Shown piece after piece: positions 1-9,085 of a stretch of DNA of 64,000 bases. The notes beneath the pieces are model-generated. The model made no database searches. It was not told the DNA's origin and saw nothing but the letters and a program-made list of their open reading frames with translations. Position numbers and translations under genes: made by a program. Positions within the stretch are counted from its first letter, which is position 1; the number at the start of each line of letters is the position of its first letter. Origin of the DNA: Pseudomonadota bacterium (GTDB lineage: Bacteria; Pseudomonadota; Alphaproteobacteria; Rhizobiales; Xanthobacteraceae); the NCBI GenBank assembly GCA_023386885.1, contig JAEWIX010000064.1, positions 124,001 through 188,000 of the forward strand. The letters run 5' to 3'.

Positions 1-2
1 CG

Positions 3-1436
3 TGGCGGATGGCCGTGGTGCTGGAAACGAGTGACCAGTCGGCGCGGATCGGATTCCAGCCGGGACGCGAACTCGGCGGTGCGGTGAGCAAGGGCCGGGA
101 GACCGGCATCATCACGCTCGACGGCGTGAAGTGGGCGAAGGCCGCCTCCGGCCCGACGCGATTCAAGACCCCGACCAAAGTTTCGCAGGTGTTGTCGCCT
201 GGCGACGTCATCTATGCCGATCCGCTGATCGACAAGGACGGCCACGTTACCGAAGGGCAGTACCGGCTGCGGCAATTGCCGGAAGTCTCCGGCGCCATGG
301 TGGTGATGGATCCGTGGACCGGTCGCGTGCTGGCGATGGTCGGCGGCTTTTCGTTCGACCAGAGCCAGTTCAATCGCGCGACGCAGGCTTATCGGCAGCC
401 CGGCTCGTCGTTCAAGCCGCTGGTGTACTCCTCGGCGCTCGACAACGGCTATACGCCATCGACCGTGGTGGTCGACGCGCCGATCGAGATCGATCAAGGG
501 CAGGGTGGTGGCGTCTGGCGGCCGGAAAACTATTCGACCGGCAAGTATTATGGCCCGACCACCTTGCGCAACGCGCTGCAGCGCTCGCTGAACACGGTCA
601 CGGTGCGGCTGGCGCAGGACATCGGCATGCCGCTGATCGGCGAATACGCCAAGCGCTTCGGCGTCTATGACGAACTGCCGAACTACCTGTCCTATGCGCT
701 CGGTGCCGGCGAGACCACGGTGATGCGGATGGTCACCGCCTATTCGATGTTCGCCAACGGCGGCAAGCGGATCAAGGCCACGCTGATCGACCGTATTCAG
801 GACCGTTACGGCCACACTATCTTCAAGCACGATCAGCGCGAGTGCCGCGGCTGCGACGCGCCGGGCGGCTGGAAAAATCAGCCCGAGCCGCAACTCGTTG
901 ATCGCCGCGAGCAGGTGCTCGATCCGATGACCGCCTACCAGATCACCTCGATGATGGAAGGCGTTGTCCAACACGGCACCGCGACCGTAGTGCGCGAAGT
1001 GGGCAAGCCGATCGCCGGCAAGACCGGCACCACCAACGACGAGAAGGATGCGTGGTTCGTCGGCTTCTCGCCGGATCTCGTGGTTGGCATCTATATCGGC
1101 TACGACAAGCCGCGCAATCTGGGGCGTGGCGCGACCGGTGGCCATCTCGCCGCGCCAATCGCCAAGGACTTCCTCAAGCTGGCGCTTGCGGACAAGCCGG
1201 CGGTTCCCTTCAAGGTGCCGGCCGGCATCAAGCTCATCCGCGTCGATGCCAAGACCGGCATGCGCGCCGGACCCGGCGATGGCGGACGCACCATTCTCGA
1301 AGCCTTCAAGCCCGGCACGGCGCCGCCCGACAACTATTCGATCATCGGCGTTGCGGATGCGGACGGTCATGCCGTCGGCGTTTCGCCCGATGCGGACCGC
1401 GCGATCATCCGGCCCGGTACCGGCGGGCTTTACTGA
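3..1436 (+). CDS. mrcA: Penicillin-binding protein 1A, C-terminal part (cut by window start)
   Basis: The frame is open at the left edge, so this is the 3' part of a class A penicillin-binding protein, which polymerises and cross-links peptidoglycan at the outer face of the inner membrane. The visible part is an OB-like region followed by the transpeptidase. All three active-site motifs are present: SSFK with the nucleophile Ser (residue 133 counted from the Met at position 9), SLN about 60 residues later, and KTGTT near residue 339. The glycosyltransferase domain must lie upstream of the window. The next gene on the same strand is prfB, 75 bases away, an arrangement I know from Rhizobiales. 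PBP1A fits better than PBP1B because of the inserted OB-like segment and the C-terminal form; this is family knowledge. Confidence 0.93.
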   Translation, partial: WRMAVVLETSDQSARIGFQPGRELGGAVSKGRETGIITLDGVKWAKAASGPTRFKTPTKVSQVLSPGDVIYADPLIDKDGHVTEGQYRLRQLPEVSGAMVVMDPWTGRVLAMVGGFSFDQSQFNRATQAYRQPGSSFKPLVYSSALDNGYTPSTVVVDAPIEIDQGQGGGVWRPENYSTGKYYGPTTLRNALQRSLNTVTVRLAQDIGMPLIGEYAKRFGVYDELPNYLSYALGAGETTVMRMVTAYSMFANGGKRIKATLIDRIQDRYGHTIFKHDQRECRGCDAPGGWKNQPEPQLVDRREQVLDPMTAYQITSMMEGVVQHGTATVVREVGKPIAGKTGTTNDEKDAWFVGFSPDLVVGIYIGYDKPRNLGRGATGGHLAAPIAKDFLKLALADKPAVPFKVPAGIKLIRVDAKTGMRAGPGDGGRTILEAFKPGTAPPDNYSIIGVADADGHAVGVSPDADRAIIRPGTGGLY

Positions 1437-1511
1437 TTGCGTTCGACGGCGTTCGTCGCTACATCCCGCCACATCATTGATTTGCGAACCTGCCTCGCGA
1501 CCGGAAAGATC

Positions 1512-2643
1512 ATGCGCGCTGAAATCGAAAGACTTGTCGAAGAGATCAAGCAGTCGGTCGGGCTGCTGAGGAGGCATCTTTGACGTCGATGCATCGACGG
1601 CACGACTGGCGGAGCTGAACCAGCTCGCTGAAGATCCCAAGCTCTGGGACGATCCCCAAAAAGCACAGAGGCTGATGCAGGAGCGCACCTCTCTGGAGGA
1701 CGCGCTCACCGGCATCGGCAAGGTCGAGCGCGAACTCGACGACAACGTCGAGATGATCGCGCTGGGCGAAGCCGAAAGCGACGACGGCATCGTTGCCGAG
1801 GCGGAAACCGCGCTCAAGCACCTGAAGAAAGAGGTCGCGCGTCGCGAACTCGAAGCGCTGCTGTCGGGCGAAGCCGACAAGTTCAACACCTATCTCGAAG
1901 TCCATGCCGGCGCGGGCGGCACCGAGAGCCAGGACTGGGCTTCGATGCTGCTGCGGATGTATACGCGCTGGGCCGAAAAGCACGGCTTCAAGATCGAGTA
2001 TCTCGAAGAGACGCAGGGCGAAGAGGCCGGTATCAAGTCCGCGACGATCCAGATCAGCGGCCACAACGCCTATGGCTGGCTGAAGACCGAAGCCGGCGTG
2101 CATCGGCTGGTGCGCATTTCGCCGTTCGATTCCAATGCGCGGCGGCACACCTCGTTTTCCAGCGTCGCTATTTTTCCGGTCGTCGATGACAGTATCAAGA
2201 TCGACATCAAGGAATCCGACGTGCGCACCGACACCATGCGCTCCGGCGGCGCGGGCGGCCAGCACGTCAACAAGACCGAGTCCGCGGTACGCCTCACGCA
2301 TATTCCAACGGGCGTCGCCGTGGTGTGTCAGGCCGGACGTTCGCAGCACAAGAACCGCGCGCAGGCGTGGGACATGCTGCGCGCACGACTGTATGAAATC
2401 GAATTGAAGAAGCGCGAGGAGCAGGCCGCCGCCGATCAGGCCGCCAAGACCGACATCGGCTGGGGTCATCAAATCCGCTCTTACGTGTTGCAGCCCTACC
2501 AGATGGTGAAGGATTTGCGCACCGGCGTGCAGACATCCGATACCGCTGGCGTGCTCGACGGCGATCTCGACGAGTTCATGGCCGCGACCCTGGCGCAGCG
2601 CGCCTTCGGCACGACGCCGGGAGCGATCGAAGACGTCGATTAA
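1512..2643 (+). CDS. prfB: Peptide chain release factor 2, read through a programmed +1 frameshift
   Basis: RF2 releases the finished peptide at UGA and UAA codons. The gene starts with ATG at 1512, runs 23 codons, meets an in-frame TGA at 1581-1583, and continues in the +1 frame from GAC at 1582 to the stop at 2643, giving 376 residues, the usual RF2 length. The stop-codon recognition tripeptide SPF is at about residues 203-205 and the catalytic GGQ at about 248-250, nearly the E. coli positions. A gene called only from the downstream frame would begin near 1675 and lose about 54 residues. The frameshift is autoregulatory in other bacteria: scarce RF2 slows termination at TGA and favours the shift. 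Confidence 0.96.
1569..1584 (+). promoter_or_regulatory. prfB programmed +1 frameshift signal
   Basis: The bases are AGG AGG CAT CTT TGA C. The Shine-Dalgarno-like AGGAGG (1569-1574) sits 3 bases before the slippery CTT codon, followed by the in-frame TGA and a C. This matches the classical RF2 site AGG GGG TAT CTT TGA C. Reading CTT and then slipping one base gives GAC, which joins the two halves of a normal RF2. Confidence 0.96.
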
Positions 2644-2660
2644 ACTATTGGGAGTCCGTC

Positions 2661-3536
2661 ATGCCTCATGTTGCATTCATCGGTCTGGGACGGATGGGGC
2701 ACGGCATGGCGGGGCGCTATCTCGATAGCGGCTTCACGCTCGCGGTCTGGAATCGCAGCCGCGCCAAAGCTGACGACTTGATTGCGCGCGGCGCACGATG
2801 GGCCGCAACGCCGGCCGATGCCGCTCGCGATGCCGATGCCATCGTCACCATGGTCGCGGACGATGCCGCTTCGCGTGCGGTGTGGACTGGCAAGGACGGC
2901 ATCACTGAAACAGCGCGCAAAGGCGCGCTGGCAATCGAATGTTCGACAGTGTCGCATCGCCATGCCATCGCTCTTGCGCAGGAACTGGCGGCGCGTGGCT
3001 TGCATTACATCGATTGTCCCGTGACGGGTCTACCTGATGCCGCAGCAGCCGGAAAGCTGACGCTGCTGGTCGGTGCGGAGGCAAATGATCTCGAAGCCGC
3101 ACGCCCGTTCCTCGCACCACTCGGTGCAACCATCCGGCACTTCGGTCCTGTCGGCGCGGGCACGGTATTCAAGCTCATCAACAACCTGATGGGCGCGGTG
3201 CAGATCGCGAGCCTCGCCGAGGGGCTTCGCATCGCCGAGCAGGCCGGGCTCGATATGGCATTGGTGCAGCAGTCTCTTGCCAGCGGCGCGGTCGCAAGTC
3301 CGCAAGTGGTGCGGCACTCGGCACGCATGGTCGCGCGCGATTTCGCCGGTGCTTCGTTCACGGCCGCCCTTCGCCACAAGGACGCAAGCTACGCTCTGGC
3401 GCTGGCCGAAAACCTCGGCCTCGATCTCTCGGTCGCTAGGGCCGCGCTGGACATCTATGCGCGAGCGGCCACTGCGATGCCTGATGACGACGAGGGACGC
3501 CTGATCGAAATGATCAAGCCCGGCACCCCCGCGTAA
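2661..3536 (+). CDS. NAD(P)-dependent beta-hydroxyacid dehydrogenase (3-hydroxyisobutyrate dehydrogenase family)
   Basis: A 291-residue protein of the 3-hydroxyisobutyrate/6-phosphogluconate dehydrogenase family, which oxidises beta-hydroxyacids or reduces the semialdehydes. The N-terminal Rossmann motif is GLGRMGHGMA (residues 8-17). The substrate-binding stretch DCPVTG lies at 118-123, and the proposed catalytic lysine is K171 in FKLINN. The second strand ends in NRSR, which in this family often goes with NADP preference; that is inference. A GGGAG ribosome site precedes the ATG, and the gene follows prfB by 17 bases, so the two may be cotranscribed. The substrate cannot be told from sequence: glyoxylate/succinic semialdehyde reductase and tartronate semialdehyde reductase are alternatives. 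Confidence 0.88.
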   Translation: MPHVAFIGLGRMGHGMAGRYLDSGFTLAVWNRSRAKADDLIARGARWAATPADAARDADAIVTMVADDAASRAVWTGKDGITETARKGALAIECSTVSHRHAIALAQELAARGLHYIDCPVTGLPDAAAAGKLTLLVGAEANDLEAARPFLAPLGATIRHFGPVGAGTVFKLINNLMGAVQIASLAEGLRIAEQAGLDMALVQQSLASGAVASPQVVRHSARMVARDFAGASFTAALRHKDASYALALAENLGLDLSVARAALDIYARAATAMPDDDEGRLIEMIKPGTPA

Positions 3537-3630
3537 ATGTAAATAACGGTCACGTTTGGCAGCAACGCTGCATTGTTCTGAAAACGGGTGGTGACGCCGA
3601 GCCATTCGCGTTACGTCCTTCCGCACCGGA

Positions 3631-3663
3631 TGGCGGCACAACGAATTGTATCTGCTGCCGCCA
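3631..3663. repeat. Inverted repeat upstream of the EamA transporter gene
   Basis: TGGCGGCA (3631-3638) and TGCCGCCA (3656-3663) are perfect 8-base inverted arms around a 17-base spacer that contains CGAATTG. The right arm ends 23 bases before the ATG of the transporter. It could be an operator or a 5' UTR hairpin. There is no T-run, so it is not an obvious terminator. Confidence 0.4.
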
Positions 3664-3686
3664 GATGCAGGACAAAAACGTAAGTC

Positions 3687-4631
3687 ATGTCGATCGAAAT
3701 CAGGACATCTATGCCGACGGCGGATCTGAGCATCACGTCCGGCGATTGGGTGCGGCTCGTTTGCCTCTCGGTGCTGTGGGGCGGCTCGTTTTTCTTCGCC
3801 GGAGTTGCGGTGAAGGAATTGCCGCCGCTCACCATCGTGTTCGTGCGCGTCGGACTGGCGGCATTGCTGCTGTTGCCGCTGATCCGACTGTACCGCATTC
3901 CGGTGCCGACCACATTTGCCGGCTGGCGGCCGTTCATCGTGATGGCGCTGCTCAACAACGTGCTGCCGTTCTCGCTGCTGGTCAGCGGGCAGACCATGAT
4001 CGCCAGCGGCCTCGCATCGGTGATCAATGCCATGACGCCGGTGTTCACAGTGCTGGTGCTGGCGGCGTTCGGCGAGGAGAGGCTCATCGCGCGACGGGTG
4101 GCCGGCGTATTGCTGGGCTTGTTCGGCGTCATCGTTCTGCGCGGTGTCGATCTGCATCTCGATTCACAGCAGAGCCTCGGAATCCTGCTGTGTCTTGGTG
4201 CGACTGTCGTGTTCGGATTCTCGGCACTCTGGGCCAAGCGTGAGTTGCAGGGCGTCGAACCGCTGGCGGCGGCGACCTTTCAACTGATCTGCTCGGGCGT
4301 CATGATGTTCGTGCTATCGATGGCTATAGATCGGCCGTGGCAATTGCCGATGCCGCACGCCACCACCTTGCTGGCGCTGGTCGGGTTGGCGGCGCTGTCG
4401 ACGTCGCTGGCCTACATCCTGTTCTTCCAGATCATTCGCGGCTCCGGTCCCGGCAACGTCATGCTGGTGACGTTGCTCGTCCCGGTCACCGCGATTGCGC
4501 TTGGTTATGTCGTGCTCGACGAAGTCGTGACCCCGCGCGAGATCGTCGGCGCGCTGATCATCGCCAGCGGCCTGCTGATCATGGACGGACGGCTGTTGTC
4601 GCGCTTCTCCACGCGGTCAGCCAGCCGGTGA
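3687..4631 (+). CDS. EamA/DMT-family inner-membrane transporter
   Basis: A 314-residue, very hydrophobic protein with two repeated EamA halves of about five membrane segments each. Typical signs are the first helix with WGGSFFFAGVAV and the C-terminal PVTAIALGYVVLDE. Relatives export amino acids or other metabolites; the substrate is unknown here. An in-frame ATG at 3711 is an alternative start that would remove 8 non-hydrophobic residues. The last 53 bases overlap the end of the convergent carbamoyltransferase gene, so the two transcripts are complementary there. Confidence 0.88.
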   Translation: MSIEIRTSMPTADLSITSGDWVRLVCLSVLWGGSFFFAGVAVKELPPLTIVFVRVGLAALLLLPLIRLYRIPVPTTFAGWRPFIVMALLNNVLPFSLLVSGQTMIASGLASVINAMTPVFTVLVLAAFGEERLIARRVAGVLLGLFGVIVLRGVDLHLDSQQSLGILLCLGATVVFGFSALWAKRELQGVEPLAAATFQLICSGVMMFVLSMAIDRPWQLPMPHATTLLALVGLAALSTSLAYILFFQIIRGSGPGNVMLVTLLVPVTAIALGYVVLDEVVTPREIVGALIIASGLLIMDGRLLSRFSTRSASR

Positions 4632-6747
4632 AGCGGCCGCTGTCGCGGTCGCCGCCGTGCCAGGCGGCGCGCACGGTCCCGTCATCCGCCACCATGAACA
4701 CGACATCGAGCCCCTTGGAGCGCCGCAGAGTTTCCACCGCCTGCTCCGGCGTCTGCGCAATCGGGCCCGCGACATTGAACGAGGTATTCACCGACACTTC
4801 GACGCCGATGCGGCGACCGAGCGCCTTCAGATAAGCGTAGGTGAGGGGATCGTCGTCCTCGCGCACGATCTGGATGCGGCCGGTGCCGTCGGCATGAACA
4901 ACCGACGGGATTTTCGCGACGGCCGCCGGCTTCGAATGCGCCGTCAGCACCATGTAGTTGTAGGCGTTGTAGTTGCCGTCCGATGCGCCTTCGTGCAACT
5001 CGAAAAATTCCTGCGCGGCTTCCAGCGTCGCCATCGGCGCGAGCGGACGAATCTTCTCGCGATATTTCACGCGTTCGTTGAGACGCTCGCGCGTCTCTGG
5101 ATCGCAAGGGTTGGCGAGAATCGAACGATGTCCGAGCGCGCGCGGTCCCGTTTCTCCAGGCCCCTGATAGAGCGCGACGATGCCGCCGCTGGCAACGCAA
5201 CAAGCCATCAGATCGGCAATGGCGTCGCGTCCGTTCGCCGTCGTGATGGTGCCGATGGTTTCCGATGCGATGTCTGGGGCAGCGGCCAGCGCGGCGGCGA
5301 TATCCTCGCCGGTCGGCGACGTGCCGCAGTAGAACGCGTGAGTTTCCGCCGCACCGCGTGGCGCGCCGGCGAGATGCGCGAGCCACCACGCCGCGCCGAT
5401 CGGCACACCGGGGTCGCTCGGCATCGGTGGTACCCAAAGATGCAGGCGCGTCTTGCGCTGCTGCGCCTTGGCAAACCACGCCTCGTCGAAATGTTCGAGC
5501 AGTCGCATGCTGGCCAGTGCATTCAGCGCGACGCCGCCCGACAAGATCAGCTTGTTGGTGCCGGTGCTCCGCAGCAGATGATCGACGGCATGGATCAACG
5601 CATCCTCGAGCACCATCTGCGTTGCCGCCGCCTTATCGAGGCGATCCTGTGTGTCGGGACGATGCTGGATGTCCTCGACGCGCAGGACGGCATCCGGATT
5701 CCACAGTTGATCCGGCCGCAACGGCGGGCCGAGAATATCCGTCAGTGGTTGCTTGTAAGGATTGTCGAACGGATCGCGATACCAGTTCGCCATCGCGCGG
5801 TTCAATCTGATCGCGCCGTCGGGGCCGAAATCGAGCACCTCTTTCAGCCGCGAATAATAACGGTTCGTGGCGCGATTCATGTCGCCCCAGGCAGCCGCGC
5901 CCATGTAGCGGCCCTCGCTGGAAAGCCACGTCCAGCCGCCCTGCGTCGAGGAAATCACGCTATAGAACGCGCCGAGTGAATCGAACACGCTTTCATTGCA
6001 GGAGATTTCCGTGATGTCGTCGCCTTGCGCTATGAACGACGAGATCGAGCCGCGGTCGCCGGTGCCGTCGAATACGCCGATGGCCACCGGGTCTGCACTT
6101 CCGGCGAACGGCGACACCGCATAGGGAAACCACGCATGGTTGAGGTGGTGCGGTACGAGGATCAGTTGCGGTGGCTTCGCAAGACCGAACTGCTTGGCAA
6201 GAATGCGTGGGGTGCGCCGCATCTGATCGAGGCGGCGGCGGTCGACACCGATGGCATCGGAGTAGGACAATAGCTTGAGGCTGCCCGGCGCTTCCTCGAT
6301 CGCGGTTCGCATCATGGTCCCGAACAGCGTCGGATAATCCCACGTCGTCGCGAACGCCGCGATGTCACCGATATCGCGCCCCATCGCACGCAAGGTCGCG
6401 GCCATTGCGTCGAGGGAGCGATGCGGAAATTCGGAGGTGTGCTTGTTGCCCGAGAAGCGCTCCTCCTCGTTGTTGACGATGAGGCGCGGTCCGCTGGCTT
6501 GCGTGACCTCGATCAGCGCCACGCCGGTGTTATGAGTTCCCGACGAGGCGAGGCCCGCGATGTAAACCGTCTCGCCGTCGCGCAGACGCTGGGCGATCAA
6601 GGCAATCGTGGTGCGTGCAAACTCGCTGTCAATTCCGTGAAATCCTGCGCGTGCCATCAGCCGGGCGCTGATCGCGCGCGTGGCGTGAAACGCGGCGTCG
6701 GCAAGCCGGGGGAAGGTTGGTCCAATTCGGCGTGGCGGCGCGTTCAA
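4579..6747 (-). CDS. NodU/CmcH-type O-carbamoyltransferase
   Basis: A 722-residue member of the carbamoyltransferase family that moves the carbamoyl group of carbamoyl phosphate to a hydroxyl of a small molecule, sugar or Nod-factor-like acceptor. The N-terminal half has the ASKHA-type fold with NEEERFSGNKH (93-103) and a metal-type motif HHLNHAW. The C-terminal domain has GPGETGPRALGHRSIL, characteristic of the adenylate-forming part, and later KYREKIRPLAP. It is clearly longer than classical NodU. No nod, antibiotic or polysaccharide genes adjoin it, so the acceptor is unknown. The closest neighbours are an EamA transporter (3' ends overlap) and an M23 peptidase. Confidence 0.85.
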   Translation of the reverse strand: MNAPPRRIGPTFPRLADAAFHATRAISARLMARAGFHGIDSEFARTTIALIAQRLRDGETVYIAGLASSGTHNTGVALIEVTQASGPRLIVNNEEERFSGNKHTSEFPHRSLDAMAATLRAMGRDIGDIAAFATTWDYPTLFGTMMRTAIEEAPGSLKLLSYSDAIGVDRRRLDQMRRTPRILAKQFGLAKPPQLILVPHHLNHAWFPYAVSPFAGSADPVAIGVFDGTGDRGSISSFIAQGDDITEISCNESVFDSLGAFYSVISSTQGGWTWLSSEGRYMGAAAWGDMNRATNRYYSRLKEVLDFGPDGAIRLNRAMANWYRDPFDNPYKQPLTDILGPPLRPDQLWNPDAVLRVEDIQHRPDTQDRLDKAAATQMVLEDALIHAVDHLLRSTGTNKLILSGGVALNALASMRLLEHFDEAWFAKAQQRKTRLHLWVPPMPSDPGVPIGAAWWLAHLAGAPRGAAETHAFYCGTSPTGEDIAAALAAAPDIASETIGTITTANGRDAIADLMACCVASGGIVALYQGPGETGPRALGHRSILANPCDPETRERLNERVKYREKIRPLAPMATLEAAQEFFELHEGASDGNYNAYNYMVLTAHSKPAAVAKIPSVVHADGTGRIQIVREDDDPLTYAYLKALGRRIGVEVSVNTSFNVAGPIAQTPEQAVETLRRSKGLDVVFMVADDGTVRAAWHGGDRDSGRFTGWLTAWRSATTAVRP

Positions 6748-6793
6748 GCGGGATATCTCCGAGCGAAAATCAACCTCCCGGCAGCGGGAATGG

Positions 6794-6830
6794 GCGGTCT
6801 ACAACAGCAACGCTGCCGCCGCCAGACCGC
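6794..6830. repeat. Hairpin-forming inverted repeat between the M23 and carbamoyltransferase genes
   Basis: GCGGTCT (6794-6800) pairs with AGACCGC (6824-6830). The 23-base loop holds a smaller GCAAC/GCTGC-type hairpin. It lies between the M23 gene stop and the carbamoyltransferase start, both on the minus strand. It may end the M23 message or attenuate read-through. There is no T-tract, so termination is uncertain. Confidence 0.35.
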
Positions 6831-6866
6831 TTAAGTCATCGGATGTGCCGATAGGGAGAATAGCTC

Positions 6867-8204
6867 TCAATGCGCAGCCGCGTAACGTGCGCCGGCGCGC
6901 AGGAAGCGTTGCGGGTCCACGGCCTCGCCGTCGATGCGGGTTTCGTAGTGCAGATGCGGGCCGGTCGAACGTCCGGTGGAGCCGACTTCACCGACGATTT
7001 GCCCGATGTGAATTTGCTGACCGACCTTGACGTTGATGCGGGACATGTGACCGTAGCGTGTCGACAGTCCGTTGCCGTGATCGATCTCTACCATGCGGCC
7101 GTAGCCTCCAGCCCATCCCGCCGAAACGACGCGACCGTTGGCGGTGGCGCGAACCGGATCGCCAGTCGAAGCGCGAAAATCGAGGCCGGTGTGCATTGCC
7201 GGGCGACCGAGGAACGGATCGGTGCGAACGCCGAAGCCGGAGGACAACTCGATCTCGCCAAGCACCGGCGTCCGATACGGGACCTGAGCGAGGGTACGCG
7301 ACAGGTGGTCGAGGTGCGCGCGCGAAACGTTGACACGCGAGAGTTGCTGTTCGAACGATCCGGTGTGGGTGCCCGGCTTCACCGGCACGTAAGGCCCCCC
7401 GACACCTCCTCGCGGCGTGTGGATCTCAAGGCGGGCCATATTCAGCCCGAGGTCGCTCACGAGGCTCTTCATCTTGCGGATACGTGAATCGTAGCTGCTT
7501 TCCGCCGAGGTCAGCATCGCCATCTGACGTTGCTCGATCTGGTCCAGCGAGGTCTGAAGACTGGCGATGGTGTCGTTGACATTGGCGTTCTTGGCCAGCT
7601 TGAAAGGCTTGGAACCGAAACGATGGGTCAAGCCGGATTGCCGTCCGGGCGTCGCGTCGCTCTCAGGAAGTGGCGCCGGCTTCGACCGCCCGAACAGTTT
7701 TTCCGTCAAGGTGCGGGCCGCCGGTTTCACTGAACCGGTTGCGGTGTTTTCCGGAAGCGCGCCGAGCGCCGCGGTCCGCTTGTCGAGCGCCGTCTGTCGC
7801 TGAACAATCTGATCGAGCTTCTGTTCGAATTGCTCCTGATCGAGCAATTGGCGGCTGGTGGTCCGGTCGATCCGCGCGCGCAATTCGGCGATGCGATCTT
7901 CGTAGGAATATTGCATCTCGGCCTGACGTGCGAGCAGGCGGGTCAGCACGTCGTCGCGGAAGGTGAAGTAGGTCGCGGTTGCCGCAGACCACGCTCCAAG
8001 CATGGTGATCGTTCCGACGACGATCCAGAAAATCACCGGTCCGATACGGACCTGCTTGCCCGCGTGGGCAATGACATAGGCGCTTGAGGGGGGAGAGCGA
8101 TGGGTGGCGGTGGCGGCTACCGCCGGACGCCGGGCCGGCACATGTGCATGTCGATGCGGCTGAGAGTGCGAATGCTCCGAATAGCGGTTCGAAAGGTGTG
8201 ACAT
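6867..8204 (-). CDS. M23 family metallopeptidase (LytM-type murein endopeptidase), membrane anchored
   Basis: A 445-residue bitopic protein. A His-rich, basic cytoplasmic N-terminus (1-53) precedes one membrane helix (about 54-80). A periplasmic coiled-coil region (about 85-300) and a C-terminal LytM/M23 domain (about 318-430) follow. Zinc ligands appear intact: H338 and D342 in HTGLD, and H419 in HLH; the catalytic histidines would be H386 (YGHM) and H417. It should cleave peptidoglycan cross-links or, like related coiled-coil M23 proteins, act in cell division or envelope growth. The start is supported by GGGAG 5 bases before the ATG. The gene lies 89 bases downstream of the peroxiredoxin gene. 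Confidence 0.9.
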   Translation of the reverse strand: MSHLSNRYSEHSHSQPHRHAHVPARRPAVAATATHRSPPSSAYVIAHAGKQVRIGPVIFWIVVGTITMLGAWSAATATYFTFRDDVLTRLLARQAEMQYSYEDRIAELRARIDRTTSRQLLDQEQFEQKLDQIVQRQTALDKRTAALGALPENTATGSVKPAARTLTEKLFGRSKPAPLPESDATPGRQSGLTHRFGSKPFKLAKNANVNDTIASLQTSLDQIEQRQMAMLTSAESSYDSRIRKMKSLVSDLGLNMARLEIHTPRGGVGGPYVPVKPGTHTGSFEQQLSRVNVSRAHLDHLSRTLAQVPYRTPVLGEIELSSGFGVRTDPFLGRPAMHTGLDFRASTGDPVRATANGRVVSAGWAGGYGRMVEIDHGNGLSTRYGHMSRINVKVGQQIHIGQIVGEVGSTGRSTGPHLHYETRIDGEAVDPQRFLRAGARYAAAH

Positions 8205-8293
8205 CAGTACTCCCGCATCGCCGGAGCACCGCCGGCTAAGCCTTACACTGATGCCGATTTGACCTTCTCATGGTTAATTTTAGGGAAATGACC

Positions 8294-9085
8294 CTAGAGA
8301 TTTTCGACGTAATTCAATACCGCATCGGCGTGACCATCGACTTTGACATTGCGCCAGATATTGAGCACGCGAGCGTCGGGACCAATCAGAACCGTCGTGC
8401 GAATAATTCCCTGGAAGATTTTGCCATATAACGATTTATCGCCCCAGACGCCGAAGGCATTCAGCACCGCGTGAGCCTCATCGGACAACAGAGGCACGGT
8501 CAGTTCGTGCTTGTCCCGGAAGGTTTCCTGCGCGTGCTGCGGGTCCGCGGAAACCCCGACGACATCCGTGTCGAGGGCCGCGAATGCACCCGACAGACGG
8601 GAGAAATCCATCGCCTCCTTGGTGCAGCCGGGTGTGCTGGCGCGCGGATAGAAGAAGATCACCAGTTTCCGGCCGGCGAACGAATCGAGCGACACCGTCG
8701 CGCCGCCGTCGCGGGGAAGATGGAACGCCGGGACCTTGCTGCCGATCGTCAATCCGGCGCTGACGCGTTCGGGTGCCGAATCGGCACGAGCAGGTTTGAC
8801 CGGCGACGGTTTGACGGTTTTCGGATTCGAAGTGCGGGTCCTGGTTGCGGCCGCCGGCTTCGCAGCTGCCTTGGTGACGCGTTTGGTTTTGCTCGATTTG
8901 GCCGGGCTGGACGTGCGTTTGCTTTCGCTCTTGCCGGTCTTGGCTTTGCGCGCGCCCGTCGTCGAGGACGCTGCCTTGGCTTTCGTGCGGGTTTTCGCGG
9001 CTGCTCCGACGACCTTTTTGGCGGATGCCTTTGCCTTCGGCCCGACCTTGGGTTTCGAGGCTTTCTTATGCGTTTTCTTGGACAT
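8294..9085 (-). CDS. bcp: BCP-type peroxiredoxin with a long basic N-terminal extension
   Basis: A thiol peroxidase of the BCP/PrxQ group that reduces hydrogen and organic peroxides. The start is placed at the ATG at 9085, which has AAGGAAGG in front; an in-frame start at 9157 lacks such a site. Residues 1-106 are a low-complexity tail dominated by K, A, S, T and P with repeated KxxK and AAAK-like units, resembling histone H1 tails. The peroxiredoxin domain spans about 110-263. The peroxidatic cysteine is C154 in TPGCTKEA. The BCP resolving cysteine five residues later is missing (Met instead), so it should act as a 1-Cys type or use an external thiol. The tail suggests nucleic-acid or polyanion binding, by inference. 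Confidence 0.9.
   Translation of the reverse strand: MSKKTHKKASKPKVGPKAKASAKKVVGAAAKTRTKAKAASSTTGARKAKTGKSESKRTSSPAKSSKTKRVTKAAAKPAAATRTRTSNPKTVKPSPVKPARADSAPERVSAGLTIGSKVPAFHLPRDGGATVSLDSFAGRKLVIFFYPRASTPGCTKEAMDFSRLSGAFAALDTDVVGVSADPQHAQETFRDKHELTVPLLSDEAHAVLNAFGVWGDKSLYGKIFQGIIRTTVLIGPDARVLNIWRNVKVDGHADAVLNYVENL

Noticed and set aside
1512..1583. A broken prfB (pseudogene or sequencing error)
   Set aside because: The frame break sits exactly at a classical programmed frameshift signal, so it is functional.
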